Part shown: one piece after another, positions 38,767-47,214 of the stretch | Position numbering within the stretch: position 1 is the first letter of the stretch | Layout: the number at the start of each line of letters is the position of its first letter | DNA from: Dyella silvae | Lineage (GTDB): Bacteria > Pseudomonadota > Gammaproteobacteria > Xanthomonadales > Rhodanobacteraceae | Length of the DNA: 64,000 nucleotides | Reading direction: 5' to 3' | NCBI RefSeq assembly: GCF_026421305.1 | Contig: NZ_JAPJBQ010000006.1 | Location: 62,001 to 126,000 of the forward strand | Notes under the pieces: generated by a model | What the model saw: only the letters and a program-made list of their open reading frames with translations | The model's database searches: none | Told to the model about the DNA's origin: nothing | Position numbers and translations under genes: made by a program

Positions 38767-38800
38767 GAAAGGGGCGCGCCATCGCGGACGCACCCCTTTC
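38767..38800 (-). terminator. Hairpin after mdtB
   Basis: Arms GAAAGGGG (38767-38774) and CCCCTTTC (38793-38800) enclose a GC-rich, partly paired loop. Reading leftward from mdtB, the stem is followed by GGCGTTTTCG, a short T run, so partial termination between the permease genes is plausible. Confidence 0.55.
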
Positions 38801-38847
38801 ATGGCCTTGCCGGCGCCCCGGCGCATGCCGGGCCGCCGTGGAACCTG

Positions 38848-41800
38848 TCACATCACTCCGCGCGCCTGCGCGCGATCGATTTCGCGCTGCTCCCGCCGCT
38901 CGCGCAGCCAGTCGGAGAAGCGTTCCATGTAGAGGTAGATCACGGGCGTGGTGTACAGCGTCACCAGCTGCGACAGCAGCAGACCGCCGACGATGGAGAC
39001 ACCGAGCGGACGACGCAGCTCGGCGCCGATGCCGTTGCCCAGTGCCAGCGGCAACGCACCCAGCATGGCCGCCGCGGTGGTCATCATGATCGGGCGGAAG
39101 CGCAGCAGACAGGCGCGGCGGATCGCTTCACGCGGCTTCATGCCTTCGCGCTGCGCCTCGATGGCGAAGTCGATCATCATGATCGCGTTCTTTTTCACGA
39201 TACCGATCAGCAGCACGATACCCACGATGCCGTCCACCGACAGGCTCATGCCGCACATGATCAGCGCCAGCAACGCACCGACACCGGCCGGCGGCAGCGT
39301 GGAGATGATGGTCAGCGGGTGGATATAGCTCTCGTACAGCACGCCCAGCACGATGTAGATCACCACGATGGACGCGACCAGCAGCAACACTTCGTTGGTC
39401 AACGAGGTGGAGAACTCCGCCGCCTTGCCGATGAACTGACCACGCACCTGCGGCGGGAAGTTGACCTGTTGCTCCACTTCGTGGATGGCCTTCACCGCCT
39501 CGGACAACGAATAGCCCGGCGCGAGATTGAACGAGATGGTCACCGCCGGCAGCTGCTGCTGATGGCTCACCACCAGCGGCGCATTGGTCACTTCGGCCGT
39601 CGCCAGCGACGCCAGCGGAATGGTGCCGCCCGCGCCGATGATCACGCCCGTGTTGGCCACACCCAGCCCCGTGCTGGTGGACGAGTTGCTCGACGCCACC
39701 TGACCAAAGCTGGTGGCATTGCTGCCGGTCAGCGCGCCGCTGCCATTGCTCTTCACCGTGAGCTGATTGAGCAGCGCGGTGCTGGAGCGGAACTGCGGCG
39801 CCACCTCCAGCACCACGCGGTACTGGTTGAGCTGGGTGAAGATGGTCGAGATCTGACGCTGGCCGAACGAGTCGTACAGCGTGTCGTCGATCGTCTGCAC
39901 CGGCACGCCAAGGCGGCTGGCTTTTTCGCGGTCGATGGTGAGCTTGAGCGAGGTGCCCTGATCGGCAAGGTTGTTGTCCACATCGGCCAGTTCCTTGCGC
40001 TCGCGCAGGGCCTGGGTCATCTGGGTGGCGTAGCCGGACAGCTCAGCGGAGTTCACATCGGACATCGAGTACTGGTACTCGGTGGCGGAGACGCGGGTAT
40101 CCAGCGTCACGTCCTGCACCGGCTTGAGATACAGCGCCACGCCCGGAATATCGGCCGCTTCCTTCTGCAAACGCGCCAGTACCTCGTCGAGGCCATCGCG
40201 GTCGCCGCGATCCTTCAGCACGATGCTGAGCTGACCCTGGTTGAGCGTGGGGTTGATGGAGCCCGCGCCGATGAAGGCGGCCACACCCGTCACGGCCTTG
40301 TCGCGACGCAACGCTTCGGCCACCGCCTTGGTGCGCTGTTCCATCTGCGGGAAGGCAACATTCTGGTCGGCCTGCACCACGCCGGTGACGAGACCGGTGT
40401 CCTGCTCAGGCAGCAGGCCCTTGGGAATGACGATGTACAGGAAGATGGTGACCACGATGGTGGCGCCCGCGACCAGCATGGTGAAACGCTGATGGTCGAG
40501 CACCCAGTCGAGCGAACTTTCGTACACATTGACCAGACGGGCCCACCAGGTCTTCTTGCCCGCGGCGGCGTGACGCTCGTGCGCGTCGTCGCCTTCCGGC
40601 AACGCGTCGGGCTTGAGCAGGTAGGCGCACATCATCGGCGTCAGCGTCAACGACACCAGCATCGAGATGGCCACCGCAATGGTCAGCACCCAGGCGAATT
40701 CGTGGAAAAGACGGCCGGTAACACCGGGCATCAGCAGCAGCGGCAGGAACACCGCGATCAGCGACACGGTCAGCGACAGCACGGTGAAGCCGATTTCCTT
40801 CGCGCCGATTTCGGCCGCCTCCTTGCCCTCCTTGCCCTGCTCGATGTAGCGCACGATGTTTTCGATCATCACGATCGCATCGTCCACCACGAAACCGGTG
40901 GCGACCGTCAGCGCCATCAGCGACAGGTTATCCAGCGACATGCCGGTGAAGGCCATCACGCCGAACGTGCCCATCAGCGAGAGCGGCACCGCGACCGACG
41001 GAATGATCGTGGCCCACAGGCGGCGCAGGAACACAAAGATCACCGCCACCACCAGACAGATGGTGAGGATCAGCGTGAATTGCACGTCCTCCACCGAGGC
41101 ACGGATGGTGATGGTGCGGTCGGCGAACACATCCAGGTGGACGTCCGCCGGCAACACGGCGCGCAGCTGCGGCAGGATGTTGCGGATCTGCTCCACCGTC
41201 TGCACGATGTTGGCGCCCGGCTGGCGACGGATGTCGAGCAGCACGGCAGGCTTGCCATTGGCCCACGCGGCGAGCTGATCGTTCTCGACGCCATCGATCA
41301 CGTTGGCCACGTCGGACAGGCGCACCGGCGCGTTGTTTTTGTACGCGATGATGGTGCTCTTGTACTCGGCGGCATTGGCGAGCTGGTCGTTGGTGCCGAT
41401 GCTGTAGGACTGGGTGGCGCCGTTGAGCGTGCCCTTGGGCGCGTTGACGTTGGCCTCGGTGAGCGCGCTGCGCACGTCCTCCATGGTGAGGCCGAGGTTC
41501 GCCAGCTGCGACGGATTGACCTGCACGCGCACCGCGGGGCGCACGTTGCCGGCGATCGACACCAGGCCCACGCCCTGCACCTGCGAAAGCTTCTGCGCCA
41601 GGATCGAGTCGGCGTAGTTGTTCACATCGCGCAGCGGCAGGCTGTCGGAGGTGAGCTTGAGCGTGAGGATGGGCGCGTCGGCCGGGTTCACGCGGTTGTA
41701 CACCGGCGGATACGGCAGCGTGCTGGGCAGCGTGCCGCGGGCCTGGTTGATGGCCGCTTGCACGTCCTGAGCCGCGATATCGATGTCGCGATCCATCGCG

Positions 41801-42084
41801 AACTGCAACACGATGGTGGACAGACCCGCCGACGAGTCGGAGGTCATCATGGTCAGGCCGGAGATCTGGCCGAAGTTGCGCTCCAGCGGCGTCGTGACCA
41901 GCGAAGCCATGGTCGATGCGCTGGCGCCCGGATACTGCGTGGTCACCACGAGGCTGGGCGCGTCGATCTCGGGCAGCGCCGATACCGGCAACTGGCGATA
42001 GCCGAGAATGCCGAGCAGCAGCACCGCCACCATCAACAGCGAGGTGGCGATCGGTCGGCGAATGAAGAGTGTGGAGAAGCCCAT
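38848..42084 (-). CDS. mdtB: RND multidrug efflux permease, MdtB-like, with Gly/Ser-rich insert
   Basis: A 1078-residue inner-membrane permease, about 40 residues longer than E. coli MdtB. It opens MGFSTLFIRRPIATSLLMVA and carries ATGFVVDDAIVMIENIVRYI (proton-relay Asp pair) and PPAGVGALLALIMCGMSL with GIVKKNAIMMIDFAI in the second half. Between LTVKSNGSGALTGSNATSFG and GGTIPLASLATAEV (about residues 780-822) sits a Ser/Gly/Asn-rich insertion in the second periplasmic loop, not found in the companion MdtC. It lies 130 bases after the adaptor gene. It should pair with MdtC and MdtA to export hydrophobic compounds. Confidence 0.93.
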   Translation of the reverse strand: MGFSTLFIRRPIATSLLMVAVLLLGILGYRQLPVSALPEIDAPSLVVTTQYPGASASTMASLVTTPLERNFGQISGLTMMTSDSSAGLSTIVLQFAMDRDIDIAAQDVQAAINQARGTLPSTLPYPPVYNRVNPADAPILTLKLTSDSLPLRDVNNYADSILAQKLSQVQGVGLVSIAGNVRPAVRVQVNPSQLANLGLTMEDVRSALTEANVNAPKGTLNGATQSYSIGTNDQLANAAEYKSTIIAYKNNAPVRLSDVANVIDGVENDQLAAWANGKPAVLLDIRRQPGANIVQTVEQIRNILPQLRAVLPADVHLDVFADRTITIRASVEDVQFTLILTICLVVAVIFVFLRRLWATIIPSVAVPLSLMGTFGVMAFTGMSLDNLSLMALTVATGFVVDDAIVMIENIVRYIEQGKEGKEAAEIGAKEIGFTVLSLTVSLIAVFLPLLLMPGVTGRLFHEFAWVLTIAVAISMLVSLTLTPMMCAYLLKPDALPEGDDAHERHAAAGKKTWWARLVNVYESSLDWVLDHQRFTMLVAGATIVVTIFLYIVIPKGLLPEQDTGLVTGVVQADQNVAFPQMEQRTKAVAEALRRDKAVTGVAAFIGAGSINPTLNQGQLSIVLKDRGDRDGLDEVLARLQKEAADIPGVALYLKPVQDVTLDTRVSATEYQYSMSDVNSAELSGYATQMTQALRERKELADVDNNLADQGTSLKLTIDREKASRLGVPVQTIDDTLYDSFGQRQISTIFTQLNQYRVVLEVAPQFRSSTALLNQLTVKSNGSGALTGSNATSFGQVASSNSSTSTGLGVANTGVIIGAGGTIPLASLATAEVTNAPLVVSHQQQLPAVTISFNLAPGYSLSEAVKAIHEVEQQVNFPPQVRGQFIGKAAEFSTSLTNEVLLLVASIVVIYIVLGVLYESYIHPLTIISTLPPAGVGALLALIMCGMSLSVDGIVGIVLLIGIVKKNAIMMIDFAIEAQREGMKPREAIRRACLLRFRPIMMTTAAAMLGALPLALGNGIGAELRRPLGVSIVGGLLLSQLVTLYTTPVIYLYMERFSDWLRERREQREIDRAQARGVM

Positions 42085-42214
42085 GGGTATGCCGTCGCGT
42101 TTAGTGACGGGCGCCCATCCGTGCGGCGCCCCGTGTCGTTGCTAAAGGGGCGGGAGGCGGCAAGCGAGAGCGGGCATGCGTGCCCCTCGACCCTCGCCTC
42201 CCATCCCTCTACCG

Positions 42215-43477
42215 TCAGCCGCCGCGGCGGCCGCCGCCCTGCTGTGTCCGCTTCTTGGCCTGGTCCACTTCGGCAGCCGTCGGCGCTGCCGGCACTTCGC
42301 CGGGCTTCAGTGCCTTGACCTTGCTGCCGGGCTTCAGGCGGAACTGACCTTCAGTCACCACCTGATCGTTCAGCGCCAGGCCCGAACCGATCATCACGTG
42401 GCTGTCGCCCACTTCACCGGCCACCTTGACCGGATTCATCTTGACCGTCTGTTCCTGCGGCTGCACGAGGTAAACGTAGTCGCCGTCCGGACCGCGCTGC
42501 ACCGCCTGCGCCGGGATCACCAGGCCGCCGTTCACCGTACGCACCTTCAGGCGCACGTTCACGAACTGGCCCGGCCACAGATCACCCTTGGTGTTCTGAA
42601 ACACCGAACGCAGCTTGAAGGTGCCGGTGGTGGTGTCGATCTGGTTGTCCACCACGTTGAGCTGACCGTCGTCGGCGATGGTGTGCGCATCGGTACGATC
42701 CAGCGCCAGCACGTCCAGCGGGTCGTCGCCGCCCGACGCCTTGCGCACCATGTCCAGGTTCTGCTCGGGCAGGTTGAAGGTGACGTAGATCGGATGGATC
42801 TGCGTCAGCGTGACGATCTGCGAGGTGGTGGTCACCACGTTGCCCGGGTCGACATTGCGGATGCCGGCCACGCCATCGATGGGCGAGAGGATGCGGGTGT
42901 AGTCCAGGTTGACCTTGGCCGAACGCACCGCTGCCCGGTCGGCTGCCACGCTGGCGGTGAGGTTGGCCACATTGTTGCGGAAGGTGTCCATGTCCAGCTG
43001 CGCCACGTAGCCCTTGGCCACCAGCGCATCGTTACGCTTGAGCGTGCTCTGCGCGGTGGCGAGCTGGGCCTCGTCCATCTGCTGCTTGGCTTCGGCCTGG
43101 TCATAGGCGGCCTGGAACGGGCGCGGGTCGATCTGCGCCAGCAGGTCGCCCTTCTTCACTTCCTGGCCTTCCTTGAAATTGATGCTCAGCATCTGTCCGC
43201 TGATCTGCGGATTGATGGTGACGGTATTGAGCGCCTGCACGGTGCCGAGTGCGGTCAGGTAGACCGGCACGTCCTGCTTCACCACGGGCTCGACGGTGAC
43301 AGGCACCGGCGTGTCCTTGTCCTGCCCGTCCTTCCCCTGGCCCTTTCCTTTTTCCTGACCGCCCTGCTGCGCCTGCGCGCCATCCTCGGCACCCGGCTTG
43401 TGCAGCAGACGGAAGCCCACGGCTCCCACCACGATCACGGCCAAAACGATCAGCGCGATCTTCCAAAAACGCGACAT
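42215..43477 (-). CDS. mdtA: RND efflux periplasmic adaptor, MdtA-like
   Basis: A 420-residue membrane-fusion protein. The ATG at 43477 has GGGAG 8 bases upstream and starts MSRFWKIALIVLAVIVVGAV, a signal anchor without lipobox. A Gly/Lys/Gln-rich stretch (about 38-58) precedes the lipoyl half-motif VYLTALGTVQALNTVTI. The alpha-hairpin runs over QAAYDQAEAKQQMDEAQ to NNVANLTASVAADRAAVRSA, and the second lipoyl half is VNLDYTRILSPIDGVAGI. A beta barrel (TLTQIHPIYVTFNLPEQ) and a basic RRGG tail follow. It bridges MdtBC to an outer-membrane channel that is not encoded nearby. First gene of the cluster, divergent from the cytochrome gene. Confidence 0.93.
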   Translation of the reverse strand: MSRFWKIALIVLAVIVVGAVGFRLLHKPGAEDGAQAQQGGQEKGKGQGKDGQDKDTPVPVTVEPVVKQDVPVYLTALGTVQALNTVTINPQISGQMLSINFKEGQEVKKGDLLAQIDPRPFQAAYDQAEAKQQMDEAQLATAQSTLKRNDALVAKGYVAQLDMDTFRNNVANLTASVAADRAAVRSAKVNLDYTRILSPIDGVAGIRNVDPGNVVTTTSQIVTLTQIHPIYVTFNLPEQNLDMVRKASGGDDPLDVLALDRTDAHTIADDGQLNVVDNQIDTTTGTFKLRSVFQNTKGDLWPGQFVNVRLKVRTVNGGLVIPAQAVQRGPDGDYVYLVQPQEQTVKMNPVKVAGEVGDSHVMIGSGLALNDQVVTEGQFRLKPGSKVKALKPGEVPAAPTAAEVDQAKKRTQQGGGRRGG

Positions 43478-43817
43478 GAAAAACTCCCAGAATTGACGGC
43501 AGGCCACCCGACCCCACCGGCGCCCGCGGGTATTGAAGGCCCTGCGCCTGACTTGTACGTCGAGTGAAAGGATAGGGTCAGTTCAACGGCAATAGACAAT
43601 GCCAGTTGACATGGGTGCCCTATGACCGATGGCAGGGTTTTGCCAGCGTATCGCTTCAAAATGAAGTAATTTGCATGAAATCAACCGGTCCAAAGCGCGA
43701 CAGGACGCCGCTTCTGACCGACTGAAACTTATCCCGGCGTTCGTCTATACTCGCGCACTGTTGTCTGAACCTTTGCCAACCCGGCCCCGCGGCCGTCCAT
43801 AGATATGGAGTCATTGA
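43478..43817. other. Divergent promoter region of mdtA and the cytochrome gene
   Basis: A 340-base stretch, visibly AT-richer than its surroundings in 43620-43760. It contains a candidate rightward promoter (43722-43751). No regulator gene for the efflux system lies beside it. Confidence 0.5.
43722..43751 (+). promoter_or_regulatory. Candidate sigma-70 promoter for the cytochrome c gene
   Basis: A CTGAAA element (4 of 6 to the -35 consensus) stands 18 bases before TATACT (5 of 6 to -10). The predicted start would be about 60 bases upstream of the GTG start codon. Judged by eye only. Confidence 0.45.
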
Positions 43818-44351
43818 GTGAGCGGTTCCCTGACGAAGTCCGACCAGAGCTTCATGCGCAGCTTCTCTTTGCTGATCGCCGGCCTGTGCGTGTTGACCCT
43901 GCTGCTGATCGGCGGCGCGTGGTTTATCTACGACCACGAGCCGAAGGAAGTGAATCCGCAAACGTCCGCACAGGTCGCTGAACGCATCGCGCCGGCTGGC
44001 GCCGTGTACGCCGGCGACACCGGTCGTGCAGCCATGCAGGCCGCGCAGGAAGCCGCCACCAAGGCCGCTGCCTCGCAGGTCGCCTACGGCGGCAGCACCG
44101 ACGGCAAGACCATCTACGACAACCTGTGCCACAGCTGCCACACCGCTGGCGTGGCGGGCGCACCGAAGCTGGGCGACAAGGGCAACTGGGGTCCGCGCAT
44201 TGCCCAGGGCCTCGATACGCTGGTGAAGCACGCTATTGATGGTTACAAGGGCCCGGACGGCAACATGATGCCGGCCAAGGGCGGCAACCCGGCGCTGACC
44301 GACGAACAGGTGAAGAACGCCGTGCATTGGATTGTGGATCAGGCGAAGTAA
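43818..44351 (+). CDS. Membrane-anchored cytochrome c5-like protein
   Basis: A 177-residue protein starting at GTG 43818, 7 bases after GGAG. A transmembrane anchor spans about 13-36 and the rest is periplasmic. An Ala-rich linker precedes a single class I cytochrome c domain with CHSCH (Cys104, Cys107, His108) and a distal Met in NMMPAKGG (about 150). GAPKLGDKGNWGPRIAQG is typical of the c5/CycB group. It probably shuttles electrons to a terminal oxidase or reductase. It is monocistronic, with a strong terminator after it. Confidence 0.9.
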   Translation: MSGSLTKSDQSFMRSFSLLIAGLCVLTLLLIGGAWFIYDHEPKEVNPQTSAQVAERIAPAGAVYAGDTGRAAMQAAQEAATKAAASQVAYGGSTDGKTIYDNLCHSCHTAGVAGAPKLGDKGNWGPRIAQGLDTLVKHAIDGYKGPDGNMMPAKGGNPALTDEQVKNAVHWIVDQAK

Positions 44352-44374
44352 GGCTGGTCCCTTCTTGTGTCCTG

Positions 44375-44401
44375 AAAACGCCGCCCTTGGGCGGCGTTTT
44401 T
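44375..44401 (+). terminator. Rho-independent terminator of the cytochrome gene
   Basis: A perfect 12-bp stem (44375-44386 with 44389-44400), 2-base loop, then TGTTT. It begins 24 bases after the stop codon. Confidence 0.93.
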
Positions 44402-44446
44402 GTTTGGGTCCTTCATAGCAGGCGATGGCAATCCCGATATCGCGGT

Positions 44447-44517
44447 GCGTAGGCGGCACGCTGGCGGAAGAGCCAGTTCAAGAGCGAAAGTCACTGGATC
44501 CCAGCCTTCGCTGGGAT
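44447..44517 (+). repeat. Composite repeat module, copy 2
   Basis: It starts with GCGTAGGCGGCACGCTGGCG as at 9414, has the same GTCACTGG element and ends in a 20-base hairpin (44498-44517) whose arms differ from copy 1 by compensating changes. It runs on into the GTGAGGGGAAT linker and the CTCTCCCC repeat. Confidence 0.82.
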
Positions 44518-44541
44518 GACGGTGAGGGGAATAAGTGCTAC

Positions 44542-44590
44542 CGCGAGCACCCGCCCCTCACCCCAGCCCTCTCCCCGAAGGGGAGAGGGA
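44542..44590 (+). repeat. CTCTCCCC intergenic repeat, copy 4, overlapping the acpH 3' end
   Basis: It has the same GCGAGCACCCG lead and hairpin core as copies 1 and 3. The acpH stop codon (44558-44560) and its last codons lie inside this repeat. Confidence 0.88.
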
Positions 44591-45175
44591 GCCATGGGCT
44601 TCGATCCATTCCCGCGCAAACCCCTGCAACTGCGGGAAAAACACCTCAAACCGCCCCCGGAGCTCGGCGTCCAGCCCGACCAGCACCGGCATCGCCTCAC
44701 CCACCGGATTCTCCCGGCGCAGCCGGTGCGAGATGCCATCCAGCGCCGCCGCCAGCTCCTCCGGTCTCGCGTAGCCGCCCGGCAAGGCATGGGCGTCCAT
44801 GTAGTGACGAAACCGCAGCAGTGCCGGTGGCAGCAACGGCTCGTAGCGGCGCAACAGCTCCCGCACACCCGTGGAGTACGGCTCCAGTCCCTGCTCGCTC
44901 CAGCGCGGGAATTCACGCGCCAGCAGATGATCGAACCACATATCCAGCAGGATGCCGCCATACCGGCGATACGGTGCGGGCAGCAGCGATCGCGCTGCCG
45001 CCACCACCGGGTGGCTGTCGGTATAGACGTCAATGGCGCGATGCAGCCGGATGCCGGCGATAACACCCTCCGGCAAGGCCGGATCGGGCTGGCCATGCAC
45101 AAAGTCGCCCATCAGGCCGCCCAACCGCAGCAGCTCGTCGTCGCCTGCCAAAAAGGTGTGTGCGAGGTGGTTCAT
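44558..45175 (-). CDS. acpH: Acyl carrier protein phosphodiesterase AcpH, repeat-derived C-terminus
   Basis: A 205-residue cytoplasmic hydrolase that removes 4'-phosphopantetheine from holo-ACP. It starts MNHLAHTFLAGDDELLRLGGLMGDFV. The metal-binding HD-type residues lie in GIRLHRAIDVYTDSHPVV, with a later DMWFDHLLA motif. The E. coli enzyme has 193 residues; here the final residues (about SLSPSGRGLG) are encoded by an intergenic repeat that also supplies the stop codon. The ATG at 45175 is 9 codons inside a longer frame and matches the family start. Its start is 48 bases from the divergent alpha/beta hydrolase gene. Confidence 0.87.
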   Translation of the reverse strand: MNHLAHTFLAGDDELLRLGGLMGDFVHGQPDPALPEGVIAGIRLHRAIDVYTDSHPVVAAARSLLPAPYRRYGGILLDMWFDHLLAREFPRWSEQGLEPYSTGVRELLRRYEPLLPPALLRFRHYMDAHALPGGYARPEELAAALDGISHRLRRENPVGEAMPVLVGLDAELRGRFEVFFPQLQGFAREWIEAHGSLSPSGRGLG

Positions 45176-45223
45176 AGCCTGCTTTCCAAACGCCGGACAC
45201 ACGTGCCGGTTATCATCTTAGGC

Positions 45224-45913
45224 ATGAACCCCGCCCTTCTCCCGACCCAACCCGATCATTTTCCGGCCCAGGCTGCCAGCTTCGCGCTGGAAGGGCCCGC
45301 CGGCAAGCTCGAGGCCGTCAGCGACGTGGCCGTGCCCGAAGAGGCCCGCCGCGGTACCGCCATCATCTGCCACCCGCATCCGCTGCAGGGCGGCACCATG
45401 CACAACAAAGTGGTCACGATGGTCGAGCGGGCGTTGCGCGAGTCGGGGCTGGATACGGTGCGCTTCAACTTCCGCGGCACCGGCGAGTCGGAAGGCACCT
45501 ATGACCATGGCAACGGCGAAGGCGACGACCTGGCCGCCGTCGTCGCCTGGGTGCGCCGCGTGCGTCCCGACGATGCCCTGTGGCTGGCCGGCTTCTCGTT
45601 CGGCAGCTATGTCTCCATTCGTAACGCCGTTCGCCTGCATGCCGACACGCTGATCAGCATCGCGCCCCCGGCCGGCCGCTGGCCATTCGAAGGATTCGAG
45701 CTGCCCACGATCCCGTGGCTGGTGGTGCAGGGCGAGGAGGACGAAGTGGTCGACCCGCAAGCGGTCTACAGCTGGATCGATGGCATGCGCAAGAAGCCGG
45801 TACTGGTGCGCATGCCGGAAACCAGCCACTTCTTTCACCGCCGCCTGATGGACCTGCGCGGCGCCATCAAGCACGAAGTGCAGCCCTGGCTCCCGCCGCT
45901 CCGTCAGGATTGA
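45224..45913 (+). CDS. Small alpha/beta hydrolase (COG2945-like)
   Basis: A 229-residue cytoplasmic hydrolase. The first strand region ends AIICHPHPLQGGTMHNKVV, the HPHP signature of this group. VRFNFRGTGESEGTYDHG and the nucleophile elbow LAGFSFGSYVS (Ser) follow, then the acid Asp in VVQGEEDEVVDPQ and the His in PETSHFFHRRL. All three catalytic positions appear present. The family is annotated as an esterase or dienelactone hydrolase without a known natural substrate. The downstream zapE gene begins 72 bases later and may be cotranscribed. Confidence 0.88.
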   Translation: MNPALLPTQPDHFPAQAASFALEGPAGKLEAVSDVAVPEEARRGTAIICHPHPLQGGTMHNKVVTMVERALRESGLDTVRFNFRGTGESEGTYDHGNGEGDDLAAVVAWVRRVRPDDALWLAGFSFGSYVSIRNAVRLHADTLISIAPPAGRWPFEGFELPTIPWLVVQGEEDEVVDPQAVYSWIDGMRKKPVLVRMPETSHFFHRRLMDLRGAIKHEVQPWLPPLRQD

Positions 45914-45985
45914 TGTCGCTTTACCCTCCCCCATCCGTTCGATGTCCCGCGCCCCCGGCGGGATGCAGCAGAGCTTGCCGTACCC

Positions 45986-47104
45986 ATGAGTGATACCCCC
46001 TTGCTCGCGCCCAGCGCGCGTTACCACGAAGGCGTCGCCGCGCACCGCTGGGAGGCCGACCCGGCCCAGCAGGCGCTGTTGCCCGAGTTCGACCGCATGC
46101 ATGCGGCGCTGATTGCCTCGATGTCCAATGGCAACGGCGGCCTGTTTGGACGTCTGAAATCGCTGCTCGGCAATGACACCCGCGAGGGTGTGCAGGGTCT
46201 GTACCTGTGGGGCAGCGTGGGCCGCGGCAAGACCTTTCTGATGGATCTGTTCGTGGCCAGCCTGCCGCAGGGCATGGCGCTGCGCCGCCACTACCACCGC
46301 TTCATGGGCGAAGTGCACGAACAGCTTCGCGCACTGGGCGAGCGGCAGGATCCGCTGGTGGAAGTGGCCTCCAACATTGCGTCGCGCTGCCGCGTGGTGT
46401 GCCTGGACGAGTTTCTGGTCAACGACATCGGCGACGCGATGATTCTCGGCACGTTGCTGCAGGCGCTGTTCGAGCGCGGCGTGGCACTCGTGACCACCTC
46501 CAATACTGCGCCGGTAAATCTCTACAAGGACGGCCTGCAGCGTGCACGCTTCCTGCCCGCCATTGCGCTGATCGAAAAGCACTGCCGCGTCGTGCAGATG
46601 ATCTCGTCGCACGACTGGCGCCTGCGCGCGCTGACCCAGGCGGCGGTGTACCAGACACCCCCCGGTCCCGAAGCGGAGCGCGCGCTGCTGCGCATTTTCA
46701 CCAGCCAGGCGGAAGGTGGCGTGCAGGATGGTGGCGACATCATCGTCAATGAGCGACCGATTCCGGTGCGCAAGCGCGCCAAGAACATCTTGTGGTTCGA
46801 ATTCGCTGCATTGTGCGAGGGTCCGCGTGCGGTGGCGGACTATATCGAGCTGGCCAAGGCCGGCCCCGCCATCATCGTCTCCAACGTGCCACAGTTCACC
46901 GTCTACACCGACGATGCCGCACGCCGATTTGTGTTGCTGGTGGACGAGTTCTACGACCGCCACGTCAAGCTGATTCTCTCTGCCGCTGCGCCGATCACCG
47001 AGCTGTATGACGGCGAGCGCCTGCGTGCGGAGTTCGGGCGCACGGAGTCGCGACTGATCGAGATGCAGAGCGAGGAGTATCTGGCGAGCGAGCATTTGTC
47101 GTAA
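45986..47104 (+). CDS. zapE: Cell division protein ZapE (AFG1-like ATPase)
   Basis: A 372-residue P-loop ATPase. Walker A is GSVGRGKT (76-83), Walker B CLDEFLVNDIGDAMILG, sensor TTSNTAPVNLYKDGLQRARFLPAI. The C-terminal FVLLVDEFYDRHVKLILSA segment is typical of the AFG1/ZapE family. In E. coli ZapE acts at the constricting Z ring and is important under anaerobic or heat stress. It lacks the mitochondrial targeting extension, as expected. Confidence 0.94.
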   Translation: MSDTPLLAPSARYHEGVAAHRWEADPAQQALLPEFDRMHAALIASMSNGNGGLFGRLKSLLGNDTREGVQGLYLWGSVGRGKTFLMDLFVASLPQGMALRRHYHRFMGEVHEQLRALGERQDPLVEVASNIASRCRVVCLDEFLVNDIGDAMILGTLLQALFERGVALVTTSNTAPVNLYKDGLQRARFLPAIALIEKHCRVVQMISSHDWRLRALTQAAVYQTPPGPEAERALLRIFTSQAEGGVQDGGDIIVNERPIPVRKRAKNILWFEFAALCEGPRAVADYIELAKAGPAIIVSNVPQFTVYTDDAARRFVLLVDEFYDRHVKLILSAAAPITELYDGERLRAEFGRTESRLIEMQSEEYLASEHLS

Positions 47105-47214
47105 CGGGTGGGATGACCCGTGACGGCTGATCGCCGCCTCCCGCCTTTGCTCGTCATCCCGCTGTTTGCTCCTGTAGCTGCTAACGTTATTCCACCCTCC
47201 ACCGTGGAACCGCC

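Larger units (their letters stand above)
38520..38847. other. Gap between mdtB and mdtC with hairpins
   Basis: A 328-base spacer inside the efflux cluster. It contains a family A hairpin (38696-38717), followed by the GTGAGGGGAAT linker seen with that family elsewhere, and a GGGG/CCCC stem (38767-38800). No gene is visible. A spacer of this size with a terminator-like stem could reduce mdtC expression relative to mdtB. Confidence 0.6.

Noticed and set aside
38734-42318. A 1194-codon open frame on the plus strand across mdtB
   Set aside because: It is exactly antisense to a gene with full RND homology. Its His/Arg/Gln-rich composition is the usual shadow of a GC-rich gene, with no domain.
45218-47095. 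A 625-codon minus-strand open frame across zapE
   Set aside because: zapE has complete Walker motifs on the plus strand; the opposite frame has no recognisable domain.
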